From Hoplostethus atlanticus (taxonomy: Eukaryota > Chordata > Actinopteri > Trachichthyiformes > Trachichthyidae): DNA of 64,000 bases. This document shows, in pieces, positions 1 through 12,000 of the stretch. The stretch lies in NCBI GenBank assembly GCA_034670405.1, contig JAXDDX010000005.1:1311001-1375000 (forward strand), written 5' to 3'. Numbering within the stretch: position 1 is the first letter of the stretch; each line of letters opens with the position of its first letter. The translations under genes and the position numbers were made by a program. The notes below the pieces were generated by a model. It did no database searches, was not told where the DNA came from, and saw only the letters and a list, made by a program, of their open reading frames with translations.

Positions 1-59
1 AAAAGAGAAAAGAATACAAAAAGAAAAGACTAATACAATGATGAAAACATCAGAAGACT

Positions 60-176
60 GTGTAGTAGTCCGGCTCGGCCGGTTCGTGTGAGGGTCGTGT
101 GTTCGATCACCACAGTGTCAAGTACCTTCGTACGTCACTTTGGATAAAAGCATCTGCTAAATGACTGTAATGTAGT
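60..176 (+). mobile_element. tRNA-derived SINE fragment
   Basis: Inside UBR5 intron 6. The stretch carries a box-B-like segment (GTTCGATCACC) and the widespread fish SINE tail GGATAAAAGCATCTGCTAAA followed by TGACTGTAATGTAG. The 5' tRNA head is short or degraded. Family name not assigned. Confidence 0.6.
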
Positions 177-311
177 CTTTGTAAAGAGCAAGGGAATGTG
201 AGAGTTAAAGAGCTGAAAATGTATTATGCATTGTTTCAGTAATTTAAATGCTACAAAAAAAAAAAAGTGTCTGAACAAAGAGAAGGCGTGTACATGTGGC
301 TAATCCTGTAC

Positions 312-636
312 CTGAGAGATAAGTTCTTCAGGGATGACAGAGGCTGGGATGACTGGTTGAGGCTGGCTCCCCAGCAGGCCAGAGCCACGGTCTCTCCCTG
401 TGCGGATCACCCTGGTCTGTCGACGTGAGTCCCGGGCTGCTGTTGACGACCTGCCCGAGGTGCCGCCTCCTCCGCCTCCTCCGCTGCCCCCTCCTCCTCC
501 TCCTCCTCCTCCTCCTCCTCCTCCGCTGCCCCCTCCTCCTCCTCCACTGCTGCCACCTCCTGCTCCACCTCCCCCAGCACCTCCTCCACTCCCACCTCCT
601 CCACTGCCTCCGTTTACACCAGAGCTCCAGCGACTC
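312..636 (-). CDS. ubr5: UBR5 exon 6 with expanded poly-glycine tract
   Basis: This 325-nt exon opens with SRWSSGVNG and closes with the conserved [20 protein letters not shown] and [12 protein letters not shown]. Between them, roughly 46 residues are almost all Gly with Ser and a few Ala, including a run of 13 Gly from tandem GGA/GGC codons (about 465-615). Human UBR5 has only a short GGSGGGSSGRSS here. The acceptor is at 637-638 and the donor at 310-311, both canonical on the minus strand. The phase is intact, so the tract is translated. It is expected to be a flexible, disordered linker before the UBA domain. Confidence 0.9.
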
Positions 637-3600
637 CTGTTACACACAGCACAAGGCCAGAGTCAGATGAAACTGCCAAAGAAACCATGTGACTAACAGG
701 TCAAACTCAAACACACACAGACACATCTGGGTGCGCTAGGATTCAGCCTTGTGACAGCTGATACAGAGCAGATGAGACTCAGGAGGTTTTGCATTAGAAA
801 TATTACAAGGGAGGCAGAAACTATCTGATGGCCAATTCCCTAATTTAACTAGGGAAAATACACAGAGATTATGATTAAATGTATTATGTCCATATTTTGA
901 TATTCAAAACTACATTTCAAAATTGTCACGGTTGCAGGTTCGGAGGGTTATTCTGTAGCTTGTATTAGCTCTACTTCAATATGAAAACCCATTACAGATA
1001 TTATCTTGAAGGGGGAATGGATTCTCCTGTGGTCACCAGTGTCCATAAAAAAAAGCACTAAAAATGCAACCAAATAGAGACTGTCAATTTAACTCGGTCC
1101 ATGAACATGACCTTTTTGATGTATGCCATTTGTTGGACACATTTAGCCAAACCATTTTACAGCACCCTACGTGTTTTCTGTTCAAAATGGGTGGCACTGG
1201 CCCCAGTGTGACTATGCCCCTAACCCTTTGCAGCGTCAATGCTATGCTCTACACATTGAGCTTTCACAGGACCATTTGTCTCTGCCAACCCTGCCAGAAC
1301 TTACCCAAGGGTGTTGCCTGCCAGTCTGCCCAGTGTGTCAGAACCAGACAGGAACCAGGGCGGATCACTAGTCCTGCCTGGCCTGGAGCTCCTTCCTGTC
1401 CCTGAACCACTGCTCAACTTTGAACTGGAAACAAAAGACGGGAGATCAGTTACAAACCTATAAAAGTCCCACATAGGACCAAAAGAAATTCTTTTTTTTA
1501 CCCGGGTAAACAAAAACTAAAATTAACCCAGGTTTTTTGGTAAATTAGGCCCCTTGGTTAGGGCTTTATTTACTTTGACTTTTATATTGTCAAACTGGAG
1601 GGGGTATGGTGGAGACTAGCATGGCAACACCCTTGGGAATCAGAATTGGCTGCAACTCGTTCCTCCTTCAAGACTTTTTCCTTTTTTCAAAAGTTCTTGG
1701 GATTTTGGGTCTGCGATTGCTTTCTCCTATATCAAGATAATTTGATAGAATGGGAAGTCTTCTGAGTTTAACAATAACTAGGCCAATACATTATTCTGAA
1801 TTGATGTACTTCAACTATGCTATTAGTATAAATTGTTGTAAGCCGTAGCAAAGTGCCACAATGTCAAGAAACTTCTGAAATTTAGTGAATAAATAATACA
1901 GGTACAAATAATACAACAACTTTTCCAGCACATTGTATACCGAAGACTAAGATGATATTTAATTAACTTCTTTCCCAACAAAAAAAAATGCATTCATGAT
2001 TAGTACCATTATTTTGTAGAGGACAGAGAAAAATAGAAGGAAGGAGTTGAATCATTCAGAGATAGGAAACATGAAAGAGCAAATTAAAAGAAACAATGAA
2101 CAAACTCGGGCAGTACATGTAACTTTTGTTGCCATTTAAAAAGTATCAAAAAGGATATTATGCCTTATTCGGTAAGCTGACAAACTTGCCCAACAGACAA
2201 TCTGCAGTGCTGTTTTCCATAGGCTTCCCAGCAACCCACAATGATGCTGACTGCAAAGCTATTACCATTTGAAACCATCTAATTTTCTTTTGCAAGTTTG
2301 TGCCAGGCAACAAAACATGTGCTCTGCAGAAAAGCTTGGACCAGGCTCCTCCTCGGTCTTCAACAGCTTGATTCACATGCATGCTTAGCAGCTAGAGGGG
2401 CCTTGAAAACGCTGAAATCACTGTTGGATGCTGCTTTGCTGGCAAGACGTATAGGACTATCAATGAGACATTCACCAAAAATACATGCTCACAGCCAACA
2501 CAATCCCTAGCAACTAGTAAAAAGGCTTTCTTTTTTTATATAGAAAATGAAACACAGCAAGAAACACACACACTCACACAGTCAGTCATAAACGCAACTG
2601 GCTTAGAGGAAGCTATGTTTTCTAGATACTCCGGGGATACCATTTCAGGCTTTGTTTGGCCTGAATATCAGTAGAGAAGCCAGGGAAATTTATTTTTTAT
2701 ATTGAAAAACCAAATCCTAGGCTTCTATAAAGAATGTAACAATGGAGAAAAATCTTGATGAAAAGCAGCTATATTGTGAGAATCACAGGATATATAGTAT
2801 AATCTCAACAAGCATAACACCAATGCTTTCAGTCAAACAGCAGCTTGTTAATGCAGTTTTAAGGGTTTGAAGGACAGAACTATGATTTAAATTTCACGCC
2901 TGATAGATAGGAAACCTTTGCAGTGAAGATTCAGAGGATTATACTGTGAAACCATGCCCAAATGTTTTATGCTCAGCCAGAAAGGGCACAAGTGATGAAT
3001 GGAATTCAAATCACAGCAACCACAATCAGTAGGCCTGGGCATGTTCAATGCTCATGTACCAGCCATCTCCAAAAGCAATAGGTTTTCTAACTCCGTGCCA
3101 AAGGTAAAACAGTTCCCAGAAGGGATCCAATATAAAGAAGTCTCTCACCCATCGCTGCCATCCGGTTTGCTGAGCTCCAGACGATCAGGCTGGACAGCAA
3201 AGCTGATTCTACACACACGTCCATCCTGAAAGAAATGCATCATTCATGTTTCTCAATGTCAAGAGTATCGTACATCTGCCAAATTCCACCATCTTTACAG
3301 TTATAGTGTTACAAGACAAAAAAAACTGATTTTATAATGTTTAGTGCAAAGTACCAAAAATGGGATTGAAATACCATCGTAAGAGCACAAGCGAGTGCTA
3401 AATAAACAGGAAAAAACATTTATTATATTAACCACATCATAAAACCAAAAACTCAAAAGCCTTTTGTCCTCCACATCTGAGTCTGTATAGAAATCACACT
3501 GTAAAATACTGCTGTGCACACCACTTCATTTGCCACAGGTGTGCCCTTACAAGCATTAAAGTCTATCACAATCTGTTAGAGTAGTCAATGTATCGTTTTA

Positions 3601-6600
3601 TTTACATTATAGCCATGTAACATTAGACTAAGCAATATGTCACACCACTCCTTTCCCAAGTTGTGGTGCAAGGAAATTAACCTCAACAGTAAAATCCATA
3701 CTCATCCGGCACTAAGTCTCTGCACGGTTTACCTGTTTGCTGATGTTTCAGTCAAAAACAAGAAACACTGTGTTACTGTGTGCCTGATCTTTTTCTCTCC
3801 CATGTGTCAATAGACTTCAAACTGAATTAGTTTTTGTAATTGGTCTTGTAATTGTGACTATTAGCAACACAGCAGAAAATTGTATCCAGTACAAATGAAG
3901 TAAATTACCTACTTTTTCTCAGCAAACTCAGACATCATCTGATAATATAAATCCAGTTAGAATTGATATTTACATAATATAATAATGCGGTACATGTTTG
4001 GCGAACGGCAAATAAGTGTGGATCATAATGTTTTATACCTTGGCTACAAGCAGTAATTTGAGGGAAATCACAGAGATTCTTTACTCCATGTGAATGGTCC
4101 AATGGAATTACCCACATAGCACGTAGAAATTACATTATAGGACGTCCCCCAGTAAAACTAATTCAGTTCGAACCATGCAAATGTCTTACAGCATTACCTC
4201 AAGGAGAAATCCAGCATGGTTTGGACCAACCACACATTGTTTCAGGGTGGCCTGCTCCAGCAGACTGAGGTGTGGATGACTGCGTTGGAAAAAACAAAGA
4301 CGGAGATAAATAGCAGGAAATATGAGCTAATAAGTGGGATACTGTTCACACACATCGATCTGGAACACAGTCTCACCTGTTGTAATTGTATTTGTTGAGT
4401 TTCTCTGAGACTTCTCGGAGCCTGATAAGAACACAAAGAACAAATTAGTCCAAGCAGGACCCATTTCAATGCAATGTAAATATATGGTGCTAAAAGATAA
4501 ACATCAAAATATAAACCTTCAGCAAGTTTCAAGTGTAGTCAACACACTCGAAATTTGCCTATTTCACACAACAAATCAAGATGGTTCAAGTTTTTTTTCT
4601 TAAGCAAGTAAATGTTTTACAATCATTGTGCAAGGAAACATAGAGAATACATCAAGTTAATTATTGTCAAGTGGTGTTTTTCCCCAAATAAAAACTTGCC
4701 TGATGCAAGATACATTAATTCAATTTGCCTGATGCAGCATACATGAGTTCTGGGTCATTTTAAATAGGATAAATGTTTTCTTGCCATGCAACTCAAATAA
4801 GCAGCATGGCATCTGTCTGTACATTACAGCGTTAAACCATTAACCAGTCCACATTGGGCATGAAGGATGACAATGGGGCTCAAAAGTCTGGATAACCATT
4901 TGCTGTGATGACCCACAAAATCTTTCAAAACATCAGTTTACATGGCCATGTCCCATTTTACTCATGCCAGAACATGTGAACACGGGTGTCAAAGGCTTTC
5001 GACCACTGTTGACTTCACTCATCCTAAGATAGCAGAGGACAGGTCATGCCTCCTGGTCATAGGGGCAAACGCTGAGACCCATCTGACTGTGACAGCAGAG
5101 TGACTTATAAGAAACTCCATGGTGTAATGCTAATCTTAAGCCAGCTACACCGAGGCAAGAATGTTTGTCATGCATCTATAGTCAAAGCATGAAAGTAATG
5201 AGTGATGGACTGAAAATTACCCATCAACATATTTCTGTCAAGTTTCAGATAGTTTGGCCCATTCACTTCCAAAGCAGTTAGGCTAATTAAATGGCCTGGC
5301 TGTTCAATGAAATTCTCTCGACCAATAAAATGGAGGAGGCAATTAGACTTACTTTCTGAAGTACAACCTTCCATAGTCTCATCTTCAATACAGTTTGTCA
5401 ATCTCCTTTATCGTAATTAACCAATAGTTCTGTGTGTGATACTGTTCATTTCCTATTTGCCATGCTTGATGAGATGACTGGTTTCACATAGACAAACGTA
5501 AAAAATAATCTGAAATATCTTTTTTAAAATTGGACAGAAAACCCCATAGAAACTAACCAGACGAAGGTTAAAAGGAAAACACATATTCCTAAATTATAAA
5601 CACTGACCGAGCCACTTTCCTCTGGCTCACCACGTCTGAGACGCAAGTGCCACAGTGAAGCTAGAAATACCCCCACACTACAGACGCACCATTACAAGCT
5701 CATGCATCAGTCCAAACATTGCAGGGAGGTAAGAGCAAATGACTCACAAAGCATCCAGGTCAGTTGTCCACTGACCGCTACGTGTCAAACAAATGGAACC
5801 ACCATAGCAGTCACAAAAAGTGGTAAATGGGGGGAATACCACAACAACACTAAGACTCCCTCTAACTGCAAGGGAACACTATCTGTGATTCTATTCTACA
5901 TGATGTGTAAGTATTGACCTTAGTTAGGTCAAGAACACCATTAGCATTTGGTTGAGGAAATGTGACCGGATATTCATGCCATGAAAGTGCTTCTAAGCAG
6001 CCAAATTGGACAAAGCCTTTTTAGTTCAGATAAAAGCACTTATCTGGTTTGACAACTGCATGTGGGTAATAGAGAGGAGGGGGCCAAGCAGCACATGGTG
6101 ACTGTAGCATGGCATGTGTGCAATGGCAAACATGCCTGTGAATTAAATAGCCATGGCCTCCTTCGGGAAATGACAGTATTTACCGAGGTGTTTGACTGGC
6201 CTTTTCAATAACAATCAGATCCACCACAGTGAGCTGTGCTTTCTGGTCAGCCAGGCCTAAATTGGTGTCACATAGTGGAATAGTATACCAACCTGCACAC
6301 ATCTTTCAAATACTATGAGCCTATATTCCAGTTCTTTATCTCAAGGTCATACTAAAATATACTTTCCGACTTCTCAACCTCTTTGTCTTAAAGTAGAACG
6401 GGCTCATTAATCAGTTCAATCTCAATGGATGATATAAATAGGTTTACTATAAATCACCGGCAGTTCCAAAATACAGGTCGCACCGTATTCTGAACATAGC
6501 CTAGAACTACTACTACTGGCTAACGAATTGTTTAGAACAATTTCAAAACATAATTGCCTAGCAGAAGCCCAACTAACTCAGTGTGATAACCCATTACTAC

Positions 6601-7589
6601 TACTACTACTAACAACAACCAACCTCCCTCTAAACTGCAGTCACATTTTGTAGAGAAGGATCAATTCAACTAATAATGTTATTCAATAAGTGAACAGTGA
6701 AACAACCGTCCCTTACTCCATTATCCCATTCTGAACACTCACACTTCATATGCCTTGGCATGTCAACTCATCACAAACGTTGATAAGAGTTATGTGATTA
6801 CAATGTGTTGTTAGTTGTGCATCAATGCATAACGTTATTTCCTGGGATACTTATCGCACTGCGCACACGGTACACTAGTAACGTTTGCGACAGAAAAGGG
6901 TGATATTTCTTTTGATGTCAAGATAAGGCAGCGTCACGTACTTAGAAAAAACGTGACGCAAAAGACACTAAGATACAAACATTTGGCTTTGGCAAGAGCA
7001 TGGTATAGCATTAGCTTGCTGTTAGCGTTAGCCGCTAGCTATCGGTTAGCTGACGTTAGCTACTTCATTGATCTTGATAATCAACGAGACGCCCACAAAA
7101 CAAACATTTAGACATATAAAAAGGGTGTACATGAAATTTCGTCAAGAAAACGTGACAAATCCCAACAACGTCGTGTTTTATGACCTATATTCCCTCTCTT
7201 TTCCCCCATCCCCCAACCCGCATTGTCCATCTCAACTTTGACTGTGAGCCAATCATTCCAGAGAACCAAGGAAACAGCCTGCTAACGTCGTTAGTTAACG
7301 GGCTAACACTACACCGACTGTTTAGCTAGCAGCAAGCTAACGAGGATTGTTCAAGATGCCGGGCCTTGTTTCAACCCCATGGGGGGTCATAAAAATCGTT
7401 TCACTTCGTATTCATACATATGACAATATCGACATCGTTCACTAACGCAACGTTGGACACCACGTACCACACCCCGTACATAAATATTGATTTTAATCCT
7501 TCTTTTCCACCGCCCGCAACAAAATACCTGTCATTGAGCTGATCCTCGGTCCCGGGCAACGGGTGAACCACGAAGTGTATAGATGTCAT
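312..7589 (-). CDS. ubr5: E3 ubiquitin-protein ligase UBR5, N-terminal 237 residues (3' part outside window)
   Basis: UBR5 is a HECT-type N-recognin E3 ubiquitin ligase of nucleus and cytoplasm. Six coding exons on the minus strand join in phase: 7528-7589, 4377-4421, 4198-4279, 3149-3225, 1305-1424 and 312-636 (711 nt, 237 codons). The start reads [20 protein letters not shown], the family N-terminus, followed by [52 protein letters not shown] and [19 protein letters not shown]. All are close to the human protein from memory. The last exon in the window ends just before the UBA domain. The UBR box, MLLE and HECT domains must lie to the left, outside. The one oddity is a long glycine/serine insertion in exon 6. 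Identification is firm. Exon edges rest on splice consensus and phase. Confidence 0.95.
637..3148 (-). other. UBR5 introns 4 and 5
   Basis: These flank coding exon 5 (1305-1424). I see no other exon, RNA gene or clear mobile element. Short frames here do not fit the UBR5 phase. Confidence 0.6.
4422..7527 (-). other. UBR5 intron 1
   Basis: A 3.1-kb intron with no convincing exon in either strand. It is unremarkable and AT-rich except near its 5' end (7020-7342), where seven GTTAGC/GCTAAC hexamers cluster together with CGTTA motifs. A short (ACT)n run lies at about 6595-6612. Confidence 0.7.
7528..7589 (-). CDS. ubr5: UBR5 first coding exon
   Basis: The ATG at 7587-7589 begins [20 protein letters not shown] and splices at a GTATTT donor (7526-7527 on the plus strand) after two bases of an Arg codon. 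No in-frame upstream ATG is needed to match the family start. The 5' leader extends towards about 7740. Confidence 0.93.
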
Positions 7590-7730
7590 GGGGTCAATCC
7601 AAAATCACACAGAGACGCGCGAAATATGTGGAAATCGATATTTTCTCGATTACTGTATTTATGAGGATTCATACGAATGTTCTGTAGCGCAAAAATCCCG
7701 AGTTTAGATCCACAGCCTCCTCACCCACAT

Positions 7731-7741
7731 GCCGCCATCTT
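7731..7741 (-). promoter_or_regulatory. YY1-type initiator motif in the UBR5 promoter/leader
   Basis: On the minus strand the sequence AAGATGGCGGC is a full YY1 consensus, placed about 145 bp before the UBR5 start codon. YY1 sites of this form sit just downstream of transcription starts in TATA-less housekeeping promoters. Its ATG also opens a tiny upstream frame, ATG GCG GCA TGT GGG TGA, if transcription begins before it. The transcription start itself is inferred. Confidence 0.5.
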
Positions 7742-8459
7742 AACTCTACCAAGCTTCTTCTCTCTGTGTTGATTAGCTCACATGTAACCGCTCTGCTGGT
7801 TGGACCCCGAGCACAAACAGGAAATGTGTTAAATTGGACGGGATTGGCTTGCAGAAGAAAGGCAATGCTACTGTAATCAGAAATACTGTACTTCCACACA
7901 CCAAACTCTTTGTTCTTATGAGATATATTGTTGTTTGTCTGTATTTTTCAGGTACTTGCATTCATTTTCAGGCACACCCATTACTGTATTATGAAAGCCA
8001 GAGAAATGGTTCAGTAAGGTTGGGTTATAGGCACTGCTATGCAATGCAGACCAACTCGAATTGGGTTTTGTTTTGAGGCTGAGGATAATAAGAAACAAGC
8101 TTGAACATTATCTGACTGACAATCATGTCTACTTTTTGTAATTATTAGGAGTTCTTGAAATCAAGAAAAGTGTATGGTTCACATTGTATTCCCAAACCAA
8201 CAGTTGCAATAGATACTCTACATGCTGTTATGCTGGCTAAAAACTGAGGATAAAATAAATTGTGAGCCTGCTGTAGGCAAAAGCACACTTATATTCTTGT
8301 ACTTTCTTCGGTGTCACTCTTCTGCCTAAATTTCTGCTCTTTAACTAGTGTTGCATCGTTTAAGATATAATGCCATTCAATCTTTGAAATGTTCAGCATA
8401 TTTGACAATTTTAAGCAACTTTTATTAAATTAATTATTTAAGTTTAGTCGTGATTTTTT

Positions 8460-8757
8460 TGGCCCCATAGAAACAACAACACTCAGAGCAGAGCAGGTAG
8501 AGCTATTTATCACACCAGAGATCCAGGAGACACACACCACATATCTCTCCCTCTGACCCTCTGCTAGTACTACTAGTACCTCCATTACTACCACTACTAC
8601 TAGTACTACTACTAGTCTTTATATATTTTTATTCTTTATTTTTATTATTCCTATTGTAATTTTTATTCTTAGTTGTGCTATTCTATGTCTCAGCTGCTGT
8701 AACAAAGAAATATCCCCCCGGGATTAATAAAGTACCGACCTACCTACCTACCTAGTC
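8460..8757 (+). mobile_element. LINE 3' end with microsatellite tail
   Basis: The block ends in CCGGGATTAATAAAGTACCG followed by tandem ACCT units. This is the usual 3' end of fish L2-like LINEs, whose tail is a short tandem repeat. A (TAC)n-rich stretch at 8560-8620 precedes it. No reverse transcriptase frame is present, so this is a 5'-truncated copy. Confidence 0.55.
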
Positions 8758-9012
8758 ACCTAGCAACCACCTAGAATTACCCAGCAACCACTAATAATCA
8801 CATAGCAACCACTAGTAACACTGTAGCAACCACCTAGTAACACCCTAGCAACCCCCTGATACACCCTAGCAACCACCTAGAAACACCCTCACAACCACAT
8901 AACACATCCTAACAACCACCTACTTCATACTAGCAACCACCTAGTAACACTCTAGCAACCACTATTAATCACCTTGTACACCCGAGTATCTGTTAATCAC
9001 CTAGCAACTTCA
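8758..9012 (+). repeat. Minisatellite, about 20-23 bp unit
   Basis: Around a dozen imperfect tandem copies of a CTAGCAACCACCTAGTAAC-like unit. Spacing drifts by a few bases and substitutions accumulate towards both ends. No unique spacers separate identical repeats, so it is not a CRISPR array. Confidence 0.75.
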
Positions 9013-12000
9013 AATACTTAAACTTACTCTTTCACATGAAGTCAACGTTTTACCTTTTCAAGCTGAAGCAAGCACACAAATTCCTTCAGAAAATGTAACC
9101 TTTTCTAGGTTTAACATTAATCTAGTAGTACTGCATTTGCTTCCCCACTGGGAGTATCTACTGTTTATAAGTGAATTTCACCACTGATTATACATTTGTT
9201 CATGTTTATTATGTATTCCTGTATGGCCTTGACATCACTGCCTCCAGCTGCAAGCAAAGGACAAACTTCACAAGGACATCCTGCAGGATAATACATAATA
9301 CATAATATGATTGTATCAGGTTCTTCATATATATTTCAAGACCCAGCAGAACAAGTCAGTTGCTTTTGATGACAACAGATTTCAGCCATTTGTTATGGGA
9401 TTATACAAAGGTTTAGATCAAATGTACATTTCTAAAGAATGGTCTGTCAGCAAGTATAGAAAACAAATAGGTTGATGGTTTGTTCTTTTGATAGCAGTAG
9501 TATTAGCTCAGGGAGATAGTATACTGTGGCCGCCAAACTGTCACCACACATTCATCAATCAAGATTATGTCACCATAACTCAAGGCAAAGACACTTTGCA
9601 TATTGTCACCATCACTGGGGTATGGAGAAATTCATGTGGGACTCTCAATTTAATGCTACCGTTCTTGTACTTGAATTATATCTAAGGAAACCCTGGTGGC
9701 GGGCAGTATCCCCACAGCATTTGAAGCCTATTAAGCTCAGATGATGCTATAAACACATTGCGGTTGAGCAAGCATGCTTCCCTGGTTAGAAATAAAGAAA
9801 ACGCAGTAGACACAGAAAAGCAAGCTCAGGTTAACCTTGGGTAAAAATGATGACGATATTCAAAAATGAAAAGATATCCAAGTCCAAGTGCTTGATTCCC
9901 TGGATTGATTGCCCTGGATGTGCAAATGAGAGCTGGCCTAGATATGGCAGCCATTAGGGAAGGGAGGGGGGCTGAGGACCTCATCACACAGCACTGATCA
10001 AAAGAGTGGGCTGACATTCAATAGCTCCAATATACTGATAATCCAGACTGAGTTTTGTATTCCTCTTGTTGACAGCAATGGTAAGGAACTGATTTTGGTT
10101 CAATGTTCTCTGAGAAAAAATACTGTTTCATCTTGAAGCTGATCTCACTTTTAGTCAGTTTGTAGAAAAAATCAAGAGCAGTCTAAAGAAACATTAGATC
10201 AGATCTTTTGATGTAAATCAGAAGACCTTTCGGGAATCCCGTGGTCATTCTGGTCTGGGATTGTGACTAGTCCAATAAAAGTTTTTGTGTTTTTGCACCA
10301 GCAGATGGCAGGGTTTAGCTTTCATAATGAGAGTATTAGACCCACATAGCCGCTATTAGTCTCAGGGAAGATTTGTCCCTTTATTGTACTGCTCCCTGAA
10401 GTATGAGAGATAGACCAAAATAGAGATGTGCATAACATACACACAAACAAAAAGAGAGAGAGAGAGAGAGGAAGACACAGACATAGACCATTCTCTCTGA
10501 ATCAAAATACACTGTTAGAGAAATCTCCCGAACAACAGAGGTTCCCTGCCCGAGGAGATCTCATGAGAGCCTGAACTAGAGTATGACACTGCAAAATTTT
10601 AATGCCAGTGTCAAGTTCCTCGTTCATCTTTGGCACTTCCAAGTTCCAAGTTGTCATGAATGCAGCATAAGTTCCCACTGGGCCAAATGTCACCCAAAGC
10701 CTCTTTTAAGCAGTAGTGATTTTTTTTTTTTTTTTAAGATCCTGTTGTGGTAATATAATATTTAATCATGCTGCCTGGTCTGTAACTACATTGTAAGCAA
10801 TGGTCTTTGGATAACTAATATCATCAGTAATACTAAATAATGGGTAATATTGTAGATATCTATGGAACTGTATATTTTCATGTGATCTCTTGGTCTTGCC
10901 TCCTGTATCTCCTCCTGTATCTCCTGTAAATGCTCTGTGTCATGTACCTAGCAGAGACAAAAAAAAATCCTTACAAAACCAGCTGCTTCTAGGAAGTTTT
11001 CTTTATGTTGACTGTCCACAACACTGAGGTTAATGAAACCAATTCCACTGCTCTGTGAAAAACACTGTGAAACAAGTAAAACAAAGTCCCAGAAATCTCC
11101 AGAGCTATTTTTAGGTAGTTGGCCACTGGGTTATCAGATGACCTCTGATGTTGTTAAATATGCACACAAAGACACTCACAGCCAGGAAACTGCAATATCA
11201 TCATAGCAAGGTTAGTGGGTTTGCAGTTTAAGTAGCTGACCACACAAATTAGTAATATGAGAATACACTTCCAATGCATTCTCTTTTTGGGGGAAGTCTC
11301 TCATTTGTCAACAGTGGAATTTAATTTTCTGTCTCACGCACACAAGAGGAGGCCCAAAGCTAAACCTCCACCACTGATATTCTATTGAACCGTTCTCCAT
11401 GTCCATGCACGGACCAGCGGACCGGCACCAGCTCTTGTCACTCAGGCCTGAACCAGAAGTATATGTTATTACCAGTGAGGTAACACGATCGCTAGCTGAT
11501 GAGTTGGGCTTTAAAATAACTCCTCTTAGTGGTGGCTTTGACATATCTTTACTGGCCGTGGGCAGGACTGACCAGTGAGGGGTAAACTGAATGTAGCTCT
11601 GCCTATCAGCACCGGGTCAGTCAAAGCCTCAGGCACCGAACCACGGCTCCAAACACCCACTCACAGATGCTGGACAGCTTATGGGCATTATGGCTGCTGG
11701 CCGGAACATGAGGAATAGAAGGGTATTAGCTGTTCCTGGCCTGGTGTCTTCTAAGACACTATTAAGCTTTGAGGAGAGACAACTATCTATTCCTGTAACA
11801 CAGCAATGGACCACAGCATTGGTCTAGTCTCACTTGCCATCCAACATTGATGATTGTCCCAGAAGTAGTGGATTCTGAGGAAAATCTGAATCTATTGCAC
11901 AACACCAATTCAGATGTTGTAATGTTCTGAATGTAATGATCCAAAGAGCATGACAATAGTAACTAGTTAACATTGGCCCAAAATCTAGGTCTCCATTGTA

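Noticed and set aside
400..696. Plus-strand proline-rich and leucine-rich frames
   Set aside because: They are antisense readings of the CCT-rich strand of the UBR5 poly-glycine exon. The minus-strand frame fits the protein and splice sites.
8758..9012. Regular repeats as a possible CRISPR array
   Set aside because: Units are degenerate and contiguous, without unique spacers, in a vertebrate genome. It is a minisatellite.
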